Assembly: GCA_028564675.1 (NCBI GenBank)
Contig: JAOVVO010000321.1
Coordinates: 23,496-87,495, forward strand
Direction of reading: 5' to 3'
Origin: Onchocerca lupi
Lineage: Eukaryota > Nematoda > Chromadorea > Rhabditida > Onchocercidae
Length of the DNA: 64,000 bases
A program made the translations under genes and the position numbers. The notes below the pieces were generated by a model, which made no database searches, had not been told where the DNA came from, and saw nothing but the letters and a program-made list of their open reading frames with translations. Positions 37,461-49,755 of the stretch are shown here, piece by piece. Position 1 is the stretch's first letter. Each line of letters starts with the position of its first letter.

Positions 37461-40400
37461 CTAACCAACAACCTCACCGTCATCGAGGCTTGCGTTACAA
37501 TCACGCGGACGTTTGCGATCATTTGAAGTATTTCCGCCTCCACTGCCGCTAACAGCACTATTACCACTAGAATAATTATTTCGAATATCGGGTAAACGAT
37601 CGATTGCAAGCACTTTATACATTTGGTTAAATGCAATGAGACGTAATGCATGCTGTGAACTAGATGTGATATCTTCTCGTTGTTGTCCGGTAAGTTCCGC
37701 AAGCACATCAACTGAATGCTTCTCGCACGGATCGATAAGTCCAGGTCCAGCTTTAAAATTGATTTACAAAAATCAAAATTTCCATGAGAAACATATCCTA
37801 ACGGTTTAACTGGTTGAACTCAGTAACCTTCATAAATTCTGCCATCATCATTGATGATAACGATATCCTTCAGCATTAAAACAAATCAGTGTTAGAAAAC
37901 TTATTATAATTGCTATTGATCAGCTAACTAAATAGTTGTAGTTTCGTAATTATTTTGATTTCATTTCTTCTGCTTTTATAACCAGTGGAATAAAATTATG
38001 CTTACTTGAGAACAAAATACCAGATGCAATAGCTTCAAAAACTCGACGGACAGCATCACCAGGAGATAATGGAGCTCCAAGGGATGACAAAACCTTTTCA
38101 ACCAGCAATTCTGTCGTCTAAAATAAAATCAACATGATGGAATAAAAAAACAATATTGACTATTCAACACTATTAGTTAGGAACAGAATATCTGGAAATA
38201 ATGCGCAAATCATTTAGCGTTTTCAGAAGATCAACAAAATGTAAGTTTATACCCAAGCTTTCAGAGGCTGCCATGTTTGTACGCGTTGACGAACATCACG
38301 TAAAATGCGTAGTGTTATTGCAGCAGACTGTAAGTTCGAACATCTAACCTAAAGTAGTACTCAAAAAAAAATTAACAGGCATAACTAGTTGACAATAATA
38401 ATTTTAAATATTCAAATGTGATTTGAATGCTTTTTTTTTTTTACATGAGCGCTGATATCGAATTCTAAATCAGAATTTAAAAGAAAAATAACTCAAATAT
38501 TTTACATAATTACTTTTCGCCAATCAGATCATATAATGCATATATGCGCTCTTTTCTTGTAGATTGAACACAGCTAAAGCTCCATCTAGCATAGAATTCT
38601 GCGCATATATGGTTTAAGGAATGCACAAAGATTAATGGGAAAACATAAACTGGAGCCCTTGTCAAATGTTTTCGCCGGAAACAGTGACAATGACCTTACA
38701 AACAAAACCGTGCAGCAGCAATTTAAGGGTCGGAAAATTTCCCATAATTGACATCTCGACTTTTAAATTATTCAATACGAATCATAAATCAAAGCAATCG
38801 GAATGGATCACAATTTCTTTTGTTCCCTTTGTTAAATAAAAATTAAAATTTATAGGAAAAGTACTTTAGCGAAAATTTCTAAAATTTTCTTAACAATGAA
38901 TTCGAGTGCACGGTAACTTACTTGAATGAACTGGAATCCATGCTATTGCGGGATGTAATTATCAATTATTTCTTGCTACAAGATAAAAATTTGCCAGATA
39001 ATTTTCCAACCCCATTTCAAAAATCACAACACATACCTGGAACCATTTGGCGTGTCTCAGTTCAGCCAACGCTTCCAGGCAAGGGACCTTCGGCAGAGGA
39101 TCCTTTGGCGGTGCAGCTTTCGCGCCTGCCGCTGCCGTAGCTCCATCACCTTCTGATAAAGAAATGAAAGCAATAATAGAAAAGAAAAAACGCATTCAAG
39201 CAAATTAACAAACCATGAATATCCCAAACTTTCAAATTTTAAGAGTGGAAACCCCAATTCACTCAGAAATCTGCACAGGATATTCATAGTTAAAAGAAAG
39301 AACGGGATTCTTTCCATCTTCTTTCTCCTTCTACAAAAATTATCCAAAACTTGACTTTTTTCAAAAGTTTTGCAATTTTGAAATCTCTCTTATATGTATA
39401 TTCTTTTCATCAAATTATTCTGTATAACGAATGTCCCGTTCTGCAAACTGAGTTACCAGAAATTTCCTTTACTTCTCTCAATTTTATTATATTTTTTGAT
39501 CAAAAAAGTGATGAATTATGGTGGTAACTCTGCCTTCAGTTGAATGCGTTAGCTACAAAAACGAGCACACACATCCTTCTATCAATGGTTCTCAAGATCG
39601 ATTGCTTAAATTCATTTTAACTAGAATTTGAATTTCATTTGAAAAATCAATCAAAATTTTGTTTTTCAACTTTACATTCAAATCCGAAAATTCCTATTCC
39701 CACTGTTTACCACTTCTCATTATAAAAATATTGAGAACCATATAAATTCATAAAATAAGTTTGATGAGGCAAGCAGAGATAATGAGAATACAGTGCCAAA
39801 TTCAACAGTAACAGAAACGCTGAGAATATTATTCAAGTTGTCAGGGGAAAAAAAAGGAACCTACAATACTTTCTATACTTAAATTTAAATTTGTGATGAA
39901 TCTCAATGAATTATCAAGGAATGAATTTCTTGTATTTTTAATAATGAATCAAGCACTAAAACTGATTACATAGAAAACTAAATAAAGTCAGAAATCAAAA
40001 AGTAATTTAATTAAAACTGAAAATAATATTTCTCCCAAACATCTTCTCTATCCCCATAATCGAACGCCCGAATCAAAGCTGCATTTGCGGAAGCGACTGG
40101 GAAAAAAAATTTGCTCTATCAAAACTGAATAATTGAGAAAATTCGATTCGAATTCAAATGCTAAACAAATTCCTTTGAGAAAAGTTACACACTAAACGAA
40201 AAAAAAATGTATATATACATATTTACTTATATTAATATACAAAAACAACCTCCCGCTGAATGTTCTTCACGAAGTAGGACACATGTTAATACAATACGAC
40301 AAATTATATCCGAATTGGAATGTTTCAACAATAATGCGCATTCATCTGGTTTTTCGATCACCGTTATCACTTCATTTTCACCTTTCTAAAAAATTAGAAA

Positions 40401-43400
40401 AATCCAGTCGAATTAATTCTAGGAACCAAAAGCTTTTAATTCAACGATATTAGGTATGCTGATAATTCCAAAAAAAAAAAAAAAAAAAATATTATCAGTC
40501 AACACAAAACAGTTAATTGTGAAGTGAGAATTAAACATTATTATCTTAAACATAAGCCAAAGCAGTTAAAAAATCAAAATCTAAACTTTAATGGAACCAA
40601 TTTTATATGGAACTGCTCTCCACTGTAATTAACTTAAAAAATACAATTAATTCCCAAGATTGAAAAGACATTTCAAACTTTTACCTCTATAACCTGCGGC
40701 AACAATTTCACTACTTTTGATAACAACGTACGAGTTGGTGGTTGCGAGCAGAGTACAACCAATTGAACCTTGAAATTGAATAATTTAATATAAAAAAGTT
40801 CAGAAAATATAGAATGTTATATTCATGAGATATATCTTAAAACCATAAGAAAGCATGATGCAAAAAGTGTCTGCTTTCTGATTTAGAATAATTCAGCAGT
40901 TTGGTTTGATATAATACTATCATATCATATTATTTTCTATTTTTTTTTTTTAACATAATCAATCACTATTTAACAAAAATTGATAATATGATATACCTCT
41001 CTATCAGTTTTCAGTAATAAGCCCTTAGCTAAAAGACCAACACGCATAACTCCTTTTAGAATACGATCAGGTTGTTGTGTTTCAGCAGTATGTAACGGCA
41101 TTCCTTCTTCCGATTCTTTTATTTGATCATCAGGCTTTTTTGTTTCTCTGCAAGACAAAACTTTTTAACCGCACTTTCATGTTTTCTAAGCAGCAAAAAG
41201 ATAATATATAATTTACGAAGTAAATTTAATTATGACAACATTAATTTTTTCAAGATTCTGTAATAAGGACATATGATAAAGAACGTACTCCTGTGCTAAA
41301 TTATCCGAAACAGCCTTTAGAGCCTTTTCAGTCACCGAAACAAGTTTTTCAATAGCCGTCAACTGCGACTCTTCAGGATAAATCTGCAGAAAAAATAACA
41401 AGTGCCCAATGTATTTAGTCAGGATTCATTTCAAGCAAACAAAGGAGCGGAAATCTTTAAAAAAAGTGCTCAAACGTAAAAAATCTAAAAAATTCCAACA
41501 CACGAAACATTCAAGTTAATATCCAAAAACTAGCACAGCTACATTTGCTGTTTAGCTAAAGCTAAGTGACTAAAGTCCTGTGAATGCTCAAATAATCCGA
41601 TACTGCACCAAAATAGCTCTTTGGAATTGTAAATAAACTTGCACATAAAAAGGAAATGTAAATGAATAAATGGAATGAAAAGACGGACCGAACGATGTTT
41701 AGCCATGACATGTCGATCTTCTACAGTTTCTACACGTCTTCCAGGATCCATAACTCCGCACCACGGACGTGTTGGTAGTGGCATAAGCAGCGGCTGTGGC
41801 GCACCGAGCGGACGGGGTCTAAACTAAATAAGTTAAGAAAAATTCTAAGAGGACAAATAAACTGGGCTTTTTCGCTGAAGATGCTACTTTACATCTTGGT
41901 TTCTAAACTATATTTAAACTGTTCGGAATATATCAAATAACAACGCAAAGATGCAAGAAAGTAAATCATAGAATAACAGAAAGCATACGGTATGACATGC
42001 ATCCGTTGTGCACGTAGCTTGCGTGCTATTTCATTCCGCATTTCACGTGGAACTTGATTTGGTTTCACCTCGACTACCAAATTTGGATTGACTTTCATCT
42101 GAAAATTTGTCGATCGGAACCGCTTAACAGTTTGTGCGATTTGTGCAGAACAAAATAACATACATAAATGAATACTAATGACAAAATATAGCAGCAAGTT
42201 ACAAAGAAATGTTTAAAACAAAACCTTATATTGCAATCGATGTTTGCGTCCTTTGATATGAATATTTTTGGCATTTGGATCACTGAATTTACAATCACAT
42301 AATTTGCAACTGTACTGTATCAATTTACCGGATTCATTTCTTTCTTCTTCAACATAATCTTCTCCAACTGGCTGCACTTCTTTTTCAGCAGCCAGAGCAG
42401 CCTAGCAATAAAAATGAAAATTCTTGCAAGATTTGCAAAAACTTTTATTCTAATGGGAAATTTTTAGAGAATATAAACCATTTCAAAAAACATTCCAAAT
42501 CTTCAGATTAATTTTAAGCTATGTAATTAGCCAACCTCAACAGCAGCACTTTTTTGGCCTGATGCTTCAATGGCCGCTTCAGCAGCATTTGCAGCCTTTC
42601 GTGCTAATTCTTGAGCTGTATTTTGCAACTTTTCACCACCGACAAATTTGACAGTTGGCACACCGATAACCTGTAAAAATTGCCATCTAAAATAAACCAG
42701 TGAGACGAAAACTGAGGCCTTTTTCTCTCTTTAAATATCTAAATAATATAAGCTCTGCTATTCAATTTAACTCTTAAGCAGTAATTTTCGTACTGATCGA
42801 AACTAATTCATTTATTTATAAAATTCTACTTTACGTAGAAAATGTTCAAAACGAATGAAATTTACGCGTTTTGTCGGCACTGCAGGACCACCAACTGTTG
42901 AGATTGGAGTACCGCCAGCTGGAACTCCTGGTTTGTTCGATTTTTCACCTGGTGCAAGCACTGTTGGTGTTTCGGCAACTGGTTTTCCCAATTTCTTCAT
43001 CAGATTCGCAGTCTAATAAGTTATGTGTAGTCAGATGGCATTATTACACAAGGCGGTAAATAAGAAATAGATTTTAAGAAAAGATTATTATGCACAAAAA
43101 TTCGCATAATGTTAAAAAATTTGAAACAAAAAACTTACTTTTTGATGTTTACTTCCGCGCACATGAGATTCGTAAGTATCTTTACCAGTGCAAGTAACGT
43201 TACACGTTTCACAACGAAATGACACACGTGATTTAGATAACGTCTGCCCTTCACCTTTTTGCATCGCTTCCTTCTTCTTATGTTTCTGTCCATCCATATG
43301 TTCTTTATAAGTCTGAATTCATAATAGCAAATAGTTTTTTGTATTACTCGACATGTACTTCAAAAGAATATCTAAAGTGAATTTTCACTCCTTTAATGAA

Positions 43401-46400
43401 AGTAGTTTGTAAAAAACAAATCTTACGAAAACACTATTCATTTTTTCTTACCTGTGCACCTGCACAACTGATTTTACACACTTCACAATAAAACTGTTGC
43501 ATATCAGCAGATCTTCCTTGGCCAAAACGTTTGTTTGAAAAAGTTCCACGACCTATAATAATGTTTTGATTCTAAAAATGCACTTATATTGACTTCTCCA
43601 TTCATTTATAATTTTCTGTAAATGATAAAAAGCCATAAATCTGTAAAGATTACTGTTTCAGTTAGCAGTCACAAATCACTCAAGCAAAAAATATAGAAAA
43701 AATAACTCATTATATTCAGTTTTATACCTAATAAAAAGACTGAGATGTTGAGATTATGTAAGCACCACTAAATTTCTGTCAAAAGACAAAACATAATGAA
43801 TATAAATTTATCAGTTATACCAACATACATAGATATCTGTAGCTCATATAAACTTTTCCTTTTTTGTATTTTAAATAAAATTCTACAAATTATTTGAAAA
43901 AATGGAATTGGTCCTAAGGTGCAATAAATATAAAAGAACATGAATAAGAAAATAATGTGCAAAGAAAAAATCTGGAAAAAAATTATTCGAAAAAATATTC
44001 GGACTGCCAGAAAAACATCTATAAGAAATATTTTATATTTTATATAATAATTTTATCAAAAACTTTGTATCTTTTTTAAAAAAGAAAATATTTCTTTTAT
44101 ATTAAGCAACTTTTTCATTTTGCTCATTTTCTTTTCGATTATTTATTTATTCGTACTACCCACCTCTATTTCCAGTGTATCCACTTCGCCCGGAGATACC
44201 GCCACTACCACCACCACCAGTGATTGCGATATTTGAGGAAGTCACGCCCGAAAACGAACTTGAACCACCGTCATGACCAGTCGTGTTCGATTTTTTTGTA
44301 GTTCCCATCCATACATTCGCTGCACCAGCTGCTTTTGACTGCAGATAACTGCTCGCAGCTGCATATACTGCTGCATCATAACTGTTATAGTTTGATGCTG
44401 CAATAAAAGAATTTTGAAATTTCCGATAATTTAATTTAAATTTACAAGCATTTTCCAAAACTTTAGAAAAAAGGAGAAATGACAAATATAAAATAAGAAT
44501 TATCCAGCTTTGATTCGGAATCAAAGAATAAATCAAAGAAATTGGTATTTAAAAATTTTAAGCATTAATTTACTCCCGTACTTGAAAATTTCTGAAAAAT
44601 ACTCGAACTGTTTGTTCCGGATGCTGATGATGTATTAGCTGGTTGATTGGTCACTGCTGTACCAATTCGAGTAACGCCTACATAAGAATTATTGCTGGTT
44701 GGATTTGCTGCAGCCGAAGCAGCAACAGCTGCCGCAGCAGCTGTGCGCAGTGTATTCGTGTAATCTATAAAAAAAGAATAACTTCAACATTTTGATCACT
44801 GAATAACAAAAACTATACTCATTACATTTAAAATAAAATAATATCTATTCCGTTACTTCTGAAATCTCAAAAGTGGCATGAACAAATCTAAACATAAAAT
44901 AACAACCCAAACATATTAAAATTAATAGTATTTAGAAAAGAAAAGAAGGATCTCGTAAGATTTGAAAGTTCAGAAATCTAATCCTATAACGCGAAAAAAA
45001 TAGCATAGATCTCATTCGATACATAGAAAAGTGGAAGGAAATACACAAAAAAAAAAAGTCATTTACTAGTTCAACTTCTAGCAAAGCTCTGAAGAGATAT
45101 CTGGGAGACAGAAAGCTGTTTTACAAGGCATATGAAAAAAAAGAAACAAACCTGATAACGAAGTATAAGTACCACCCGTTGAAGGAACTGAACCAACGGT
45201 ACTATACGAATCAGTCAATCGCGTTGCATTATGCCCTGGATATGCCGCTGCAGATGCACTTACAACACCAGTTGCTGCTGCAGCTTGCAACTGCAAATTA
45301 CTGTAGTTCTGCAAATTTTCTCAACATCAGTTTATTAATTTAAAGAAAAAGTTAGATACAATGAACAAAACATGATAGACATCAATAAGGATATCTAAAT
45401 CGTAATTAACGGCAAGCTTATCTTCCAATTACAATTTACACTATCCCTTAATTACGAAGAGTATAGCTCAACTCTAATATTGCCAGTAAAAAATTTTCTT
45501 CAAAAATTGAAAAATAATTTTCTAGAAAAAAATCGCTTACAACCTGCTGCACTTGTTGCTGCTGTTGCTGCTGCAGAGATGCTACAGCTGCCGCAGTTTG
45601 TCCATATTGTGCATATGCTGCCGCAGCCGTAGGATTTGCATATGCAGCATAGGGTGATGCCGTAGGAGCTGCTGCACTTGAAAAACTACAAAACCAAAAA
45701 CATAGTTATCGATAAAGTATAACTATTTGTCTTTATTTCAGAAGATATTATGACAATTATGATAAAGTAGATGATATAATTTCGACACATTTTGTGAAAA
45801 CCCCAACTTATAAGATAATTTCTGAAAAGACTTCATGAAGAAAGTTCCAAGGTTCAATCATTTGGCAAGCGTTATGAAGTAATGTAAATTTAATTTGAGA
45901 CTTGGTCATCAGTATTATGCGACTCTTACTGATAGAATCTTATCGCTGATGTTAATAATGTAAGAGATGTATTTTAGACCAATTCATTTTAATTATCTTG
46001 AATTATCTTGATAAACTATTACATCTTTAAGAAATAGAAATTCCGAATGGTTTTTCACCTGGCATAAACACTAGTCGGATTTGTAGCCCCTACAGCAGCA
46101 CCAAGTGTAGGAGTATGCGGCGTTGGCTGCGACTGTACTGTTGCATTATAAACTGCAGCAGCGGCAGGTGAAGTAGCATAAGTTGAATTATAACTTCTAA
46201 AAATTGCACCATCCTGATATAACGAAAGAAGGAACAGAAAAATGCATAACTCATAAATAATAAATGACAGCAAATCAATTTTTGTAAATATTTCTCATCT
46301 TTCTTCATGCTCTCATTTCCTTCTTTCATACTTTAAATTAATTTCTGAGGACGCTTATTTTTTTTTCTGGAAAATCCTAATTCGTTCAGATCTTTATTTT

Positions 46401-46865
46401 AAAAAAATTTTGCTGATTTCCTCATGTTATTCATATACAATACTGTTGTAAAATCATCAGCAAATCTATCATTTGCTATTCAGAAAAAGGAAACTTCCGT
46501 AATTCGAATATGATCAATGGAGAAAAAAAACTCTTTTGCTCATACTCAATCTAAACATTAAACATTCCGAAATGAACAGAAAAATTAGAAATCAAGTCAT
46601 TTCAATCACTGCAATACCAATTCATAGCTCAACCATTTTCTGATTAATTCTCTAATTGCACGATGGAATGACAGAGACGTTCGTTATTTCAGGGAAATTT
46701 TTTGTGGAAGGATACTCTACTGTGGATGGTAATTAAATATTATCATGTTAAATATGAGGCATAAGTCATTTCTACGCCTATTACTGAAAAAATTTTTTTT
46801 TCCTCAATATTACATAAGATTAGAAAAACTTACCCATATTGACTTTGACCCGTGAAGCTGTACAT
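37461..46865 (-). CDS. ZFR: Zinc finger RNA-binding protein ZFR (three C2H2 fingers plus DZF domain)
   Basis: ZFR proteins bind double-stranded RNA and act in splicing and RNA metabolism; the DZF domain is a catalytically dead nucleotidyltransferase fold for dimerisation, shared with NF45/NF90. Twenty-one exons join in frame for 991 residues: 46834-46865, 46059-46196, 45544-45685, 45152-45308, 44582-44764, 44164-44397, 43452-43552, 43139-43312, 42830-43012, 42536-42670, 42225-42401, 41989-42098, 41689-41818, 41289-41383, 40997-41147, 40685-40768, 40250-40385, 39037-39152, 38253-38348, 38006-38117, 37461-37750. Residues 1-290 are Ala/Gln/Ser/Gly-rich low complexity. Fingers begin at YCEVC (~317), RCETC (~365) and SCKLC (~524). 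The DZF domain runs from VEDRHVMAKH to ALRLIAFNQMYKVL (about 620-945). A DRKRPRD motif near the C-terminus may be a nuclear signal. The ATG follows a TTCAG acceptor by 17 bases. Human ZFR is about 1,074 residues. Confidence 0.95.
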
Positions 46866-47678
46866 CCTATGATTATGAATCTCTGAATTTTCCAAAAGGT
46901 TTTGTCTTTTTCCCTCGAACGAAATTAACAAATCTATAATTATGAGAAGCTGTCGAAATTTCAAATGAAGTTTTTGATTTCAAGAAATATCCATTTGTTC
47001 ATGAAAATATCACGAATTTAATACCACTCCCACATTTTTAACACTTCGAATCCACAGGAACCCACATATTCCTTTGGAAGCCCCCGATACCTGAATCCCC
47101 CACACTTTTTAAATGTCACTCCTCGATAATTCATCGCCGGTTTGAAAAAATCGATATATCCAACTACCGTAGCTTACTCCGGCCGATACCACTTATTGCA
47201 GCCATAAATTTACATCAGTGATACTAAATTTCAGTCTCTCCGTTTATAACTTGAAACATTAATGCACAAAATCAGAACTTTCCTCGTCGATGAGTTTGTT
47301 TTTCCATCTTGCCATCACCGCTTCAATTTAGGAACAGAAGATCACAAGAAATTCTCAGAGCGATATTTCCATCACAAATGAAATGTTCCCCGACAAGACA
47401 GAAAAATAAGTCATTAATCGATAAAATTGAACCGCAGTAGGAGTGAAAACGAAATTTTCAAATAAGAGTAACAACAGAAACCAATAATTAATCAAACTGT
47501 AGATAAATAAAAGAAAATTTCATAAACAGAACATTTGGAAATAATAAAAAATTGATAGTACAAAATAGAAGGCATTTTTAGTTGTGCGAACACATCGTTC
47601 AATTGACAAACTTTTATTTCAATACAGTTAACAAAAAAAAGCAAAAAGGGTAATGATTTATCAAATTAAAAATCTTAT
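46866..47678. other. 813-base spacer between ZFR and rpl-34
   Basis: Both flanking genes are on the minus strand. The spacer holds no open frame of note. The ZFR leader acceptor is at 46883-46884. Confidence 0.6.
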
Positions 47679-48610
47679 TTATTTCTTCTCGGCTTTAATT
47701 TTTGCTTTCAACACTCGAGCAACGATTTTTTGTTCTTCAATTAAAAAAGCACGGATAATACGCTCCCGTACAGCTGCTGCTGAGAGACAACCACCGTAAG
47801 CACGAGTCACGCGCTTCAGACGTTTCGTCATCTTCTGTAACTGACGTGGCCTCGCCGGCTTGATCTAAAATAAATGAAGATAGAAATTACTGATTTTCAG
47901 TAAATCTCTCAAATTTTGCGACTAACATCCAGCGAATTGAAAAATAAAAAACTGGAAACTCCGAAAATGAATTAGCTTGTCAAAATTGTCAAATTCTGAA
48001 TCTCTAATTTTTCAGTCAAATTGGAGATCATGCAGTATTGCAATAATTTTGAAATTAAACGGAATAGTTAATGTGACAATACTGTGGAAAATTTTTCCGA
48101 AATCCGACACTACAATTTAATGTAGTGAATTAATAATGTTTGAAAAGGCGCTTACTCCTTTCAACTTTACTCCAGTATCGCCACATCGTGCTACAGAACC
48201 TTTCTTTTTTCTGTACAGGAAAACTACACGTCCACCTGGTGTTTTCGATACCTGCAAAATATTTCATATTGAAAAAATCATCATTACAAACGGCAGCCAA
48301 TGATTTTAAACGGAAATTTCCTCCTAAGTAAATATATATGAGAGGAGTAAGAGAAATTTTTATGAAATAAATTGGATTATAGAATGGATGAATAACAGTC
48401 ATGACATAAGTAATGATTATCTAAAAGAGAATTTTTGGAAACAAAAAAACACTTTGTTTTTAATCTTTCTCTTCTCTCACAATCTCAAATCCGTCGGGGC
48501 TTCGGGCAACTTTGTTAGGTTTTATTTTTAAATTATGAAAAAGTTACCTTTGTTTTATTAGATTTTGTGTTATAACACAGGCGTCGCCGATATGTCAATC
48601 TTTGCGGCAT
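47679..48610 (-). CDS. rpl-34: 60S ribosomal protein L34 (eL34)
   Basis: A structural protein of the large cytosolic ribosomal subunit. Three exons, 48548-48610, 48156-48251 and 47679-47864, encode 114 residues; the human protein has 117. The start MPQRLTYRRRLCYNTKSNKT, the central KTPGGRVVFLYRKKKG and the tail LQKMTKRLKRVTRAYGG are diagnostic. The protein is highly basic, with a Lys-rich C-terminus. The ATG lies 10 bases after a TTTTAG acceptor with no upstream exon, which fits spliced-leader addition. The stop codon overlaps an AATAAA. It is transcribed away from pbs-4, with a 1.1-kb shared upstream region, and toward ZFR on the same strand. Confidence 0.97.
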
Positions 48611-49755
48611 CCTTCTAACCTAAAATGAATTCACTTTCTGAATGCTGAATAGTGAAAAATTACAAGAGAAGAAACTAGTAAAACAGAACCAATGAATTCA
48701 TCATTTTTCATACAAAGGCTGCAATTAAATCATCTATGTTATCTCACGTAAATGAGCCTATAGAACCTCTGAATCACACAAAACGCCCCACGTGAAACCT
48801 CCGAACCACGTAAAGCACCGCTCGCAACCTCTAAATCACGTAGCCTGAACATCCGCTCCGACGTTTACTACACGGCATTAGGACAAATGAAAATCATCGT
48901 AGTACAAATATCAAGGACGCCATGAAACATTGGTCTCATCGACATCGTTAGAGAAAGGAGCAGAAAGTTCGCTTAAATTATGGATGATTTTGTAATGCGT
49001 TTTTCAAAAACTTGTCAGAAATTATATCAAGTTTTCTAATTTCATCGATAAATGCTCAAAAAATATGTACTTGAACGAATTTTGACTAGCGAAAAGGTGG
49101 AGTAACACAACGAGATTCTGGTTCGAATAGAGAAATTGATGTAGTTCATAGATTTTTTTCATGAATTTCGTATACTGCGGAGAGTTTTAGTTTATCCTGG
49201 ATATTTTGACATACTGAGTTATTCAGAAAATATGACTAATTCTGCTTTTTATGGTTTCTATATGGGAAAGAAACTAATTTTAAGTTTATTAAGTATAAAT
49301 GTACAAAATAAGATTTAAAAAATGCACACATACAGGAAATAATGGGAATAATTTGATTCCAAGAATAAGATTTCGATAGAGATTGAAGAAATTTGCGTGT
49401 AAAACCCTTATGCATTTTATGGAAGAGTATTATCACAGCAAATAGACAAAAAAATTGAGCTGTTACAATAACAATAATTATAGCAATAATGAAACGTTAT
49501 CTATAGCAATAATTAAAGGTAGATTTATAAGGCATGGTTGGTTGCTAATATTGATAATGATCGGGGAAATATGATTACATAATGTACGGTAACGTAAAGG
49601 AAGCTGCATGCTAATTTATTATTATCGCTTTAAAATTTCAACTATTTTTATTTGTAGTTTTTTTTATAAAACAAGTATTCATCTGATGAACTTAGTGTTT
49701 GTTATCTTTGTATTGGTTCAAGTGATATCTACTTATTTCAGAAAGTGTCGGGATT
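48611..49755. promoter_or_regulatory. Divergent promoter region of rpl-34 and pbs-4 with CACGT motif cluster
   Basis: Between the two divergent start codons lies a GC-richer patch (about 48745-48880) with four same-direction CACGTR motifs: 48745, 48789 (the palindrome CACGTG), 48807 and 48837. They are embedded in loosely repeated AACCTC...ATCACGTA text. Such a cluster could bind bHLH factors. Equally it could be a decayed repeat, since GTGAAAC after the E-box resembles the Helitron hairpin seen at 19259. Confidence 0.4.

Noticed and set aside
37812..37870. Possible extra ZFR exon containing GATATCGTTATCATC
   Set aside because: Joining 38006-38117 directly to 37461-37750 keeps the frame and matches the family (GPGLIDPCEK). 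The insert would break phase.
49236..49436. 66-codon minus-strand frame in the rpl-34/pbs-4 promoter
   Set aside because: AT-biased, no splice signals, no family match.
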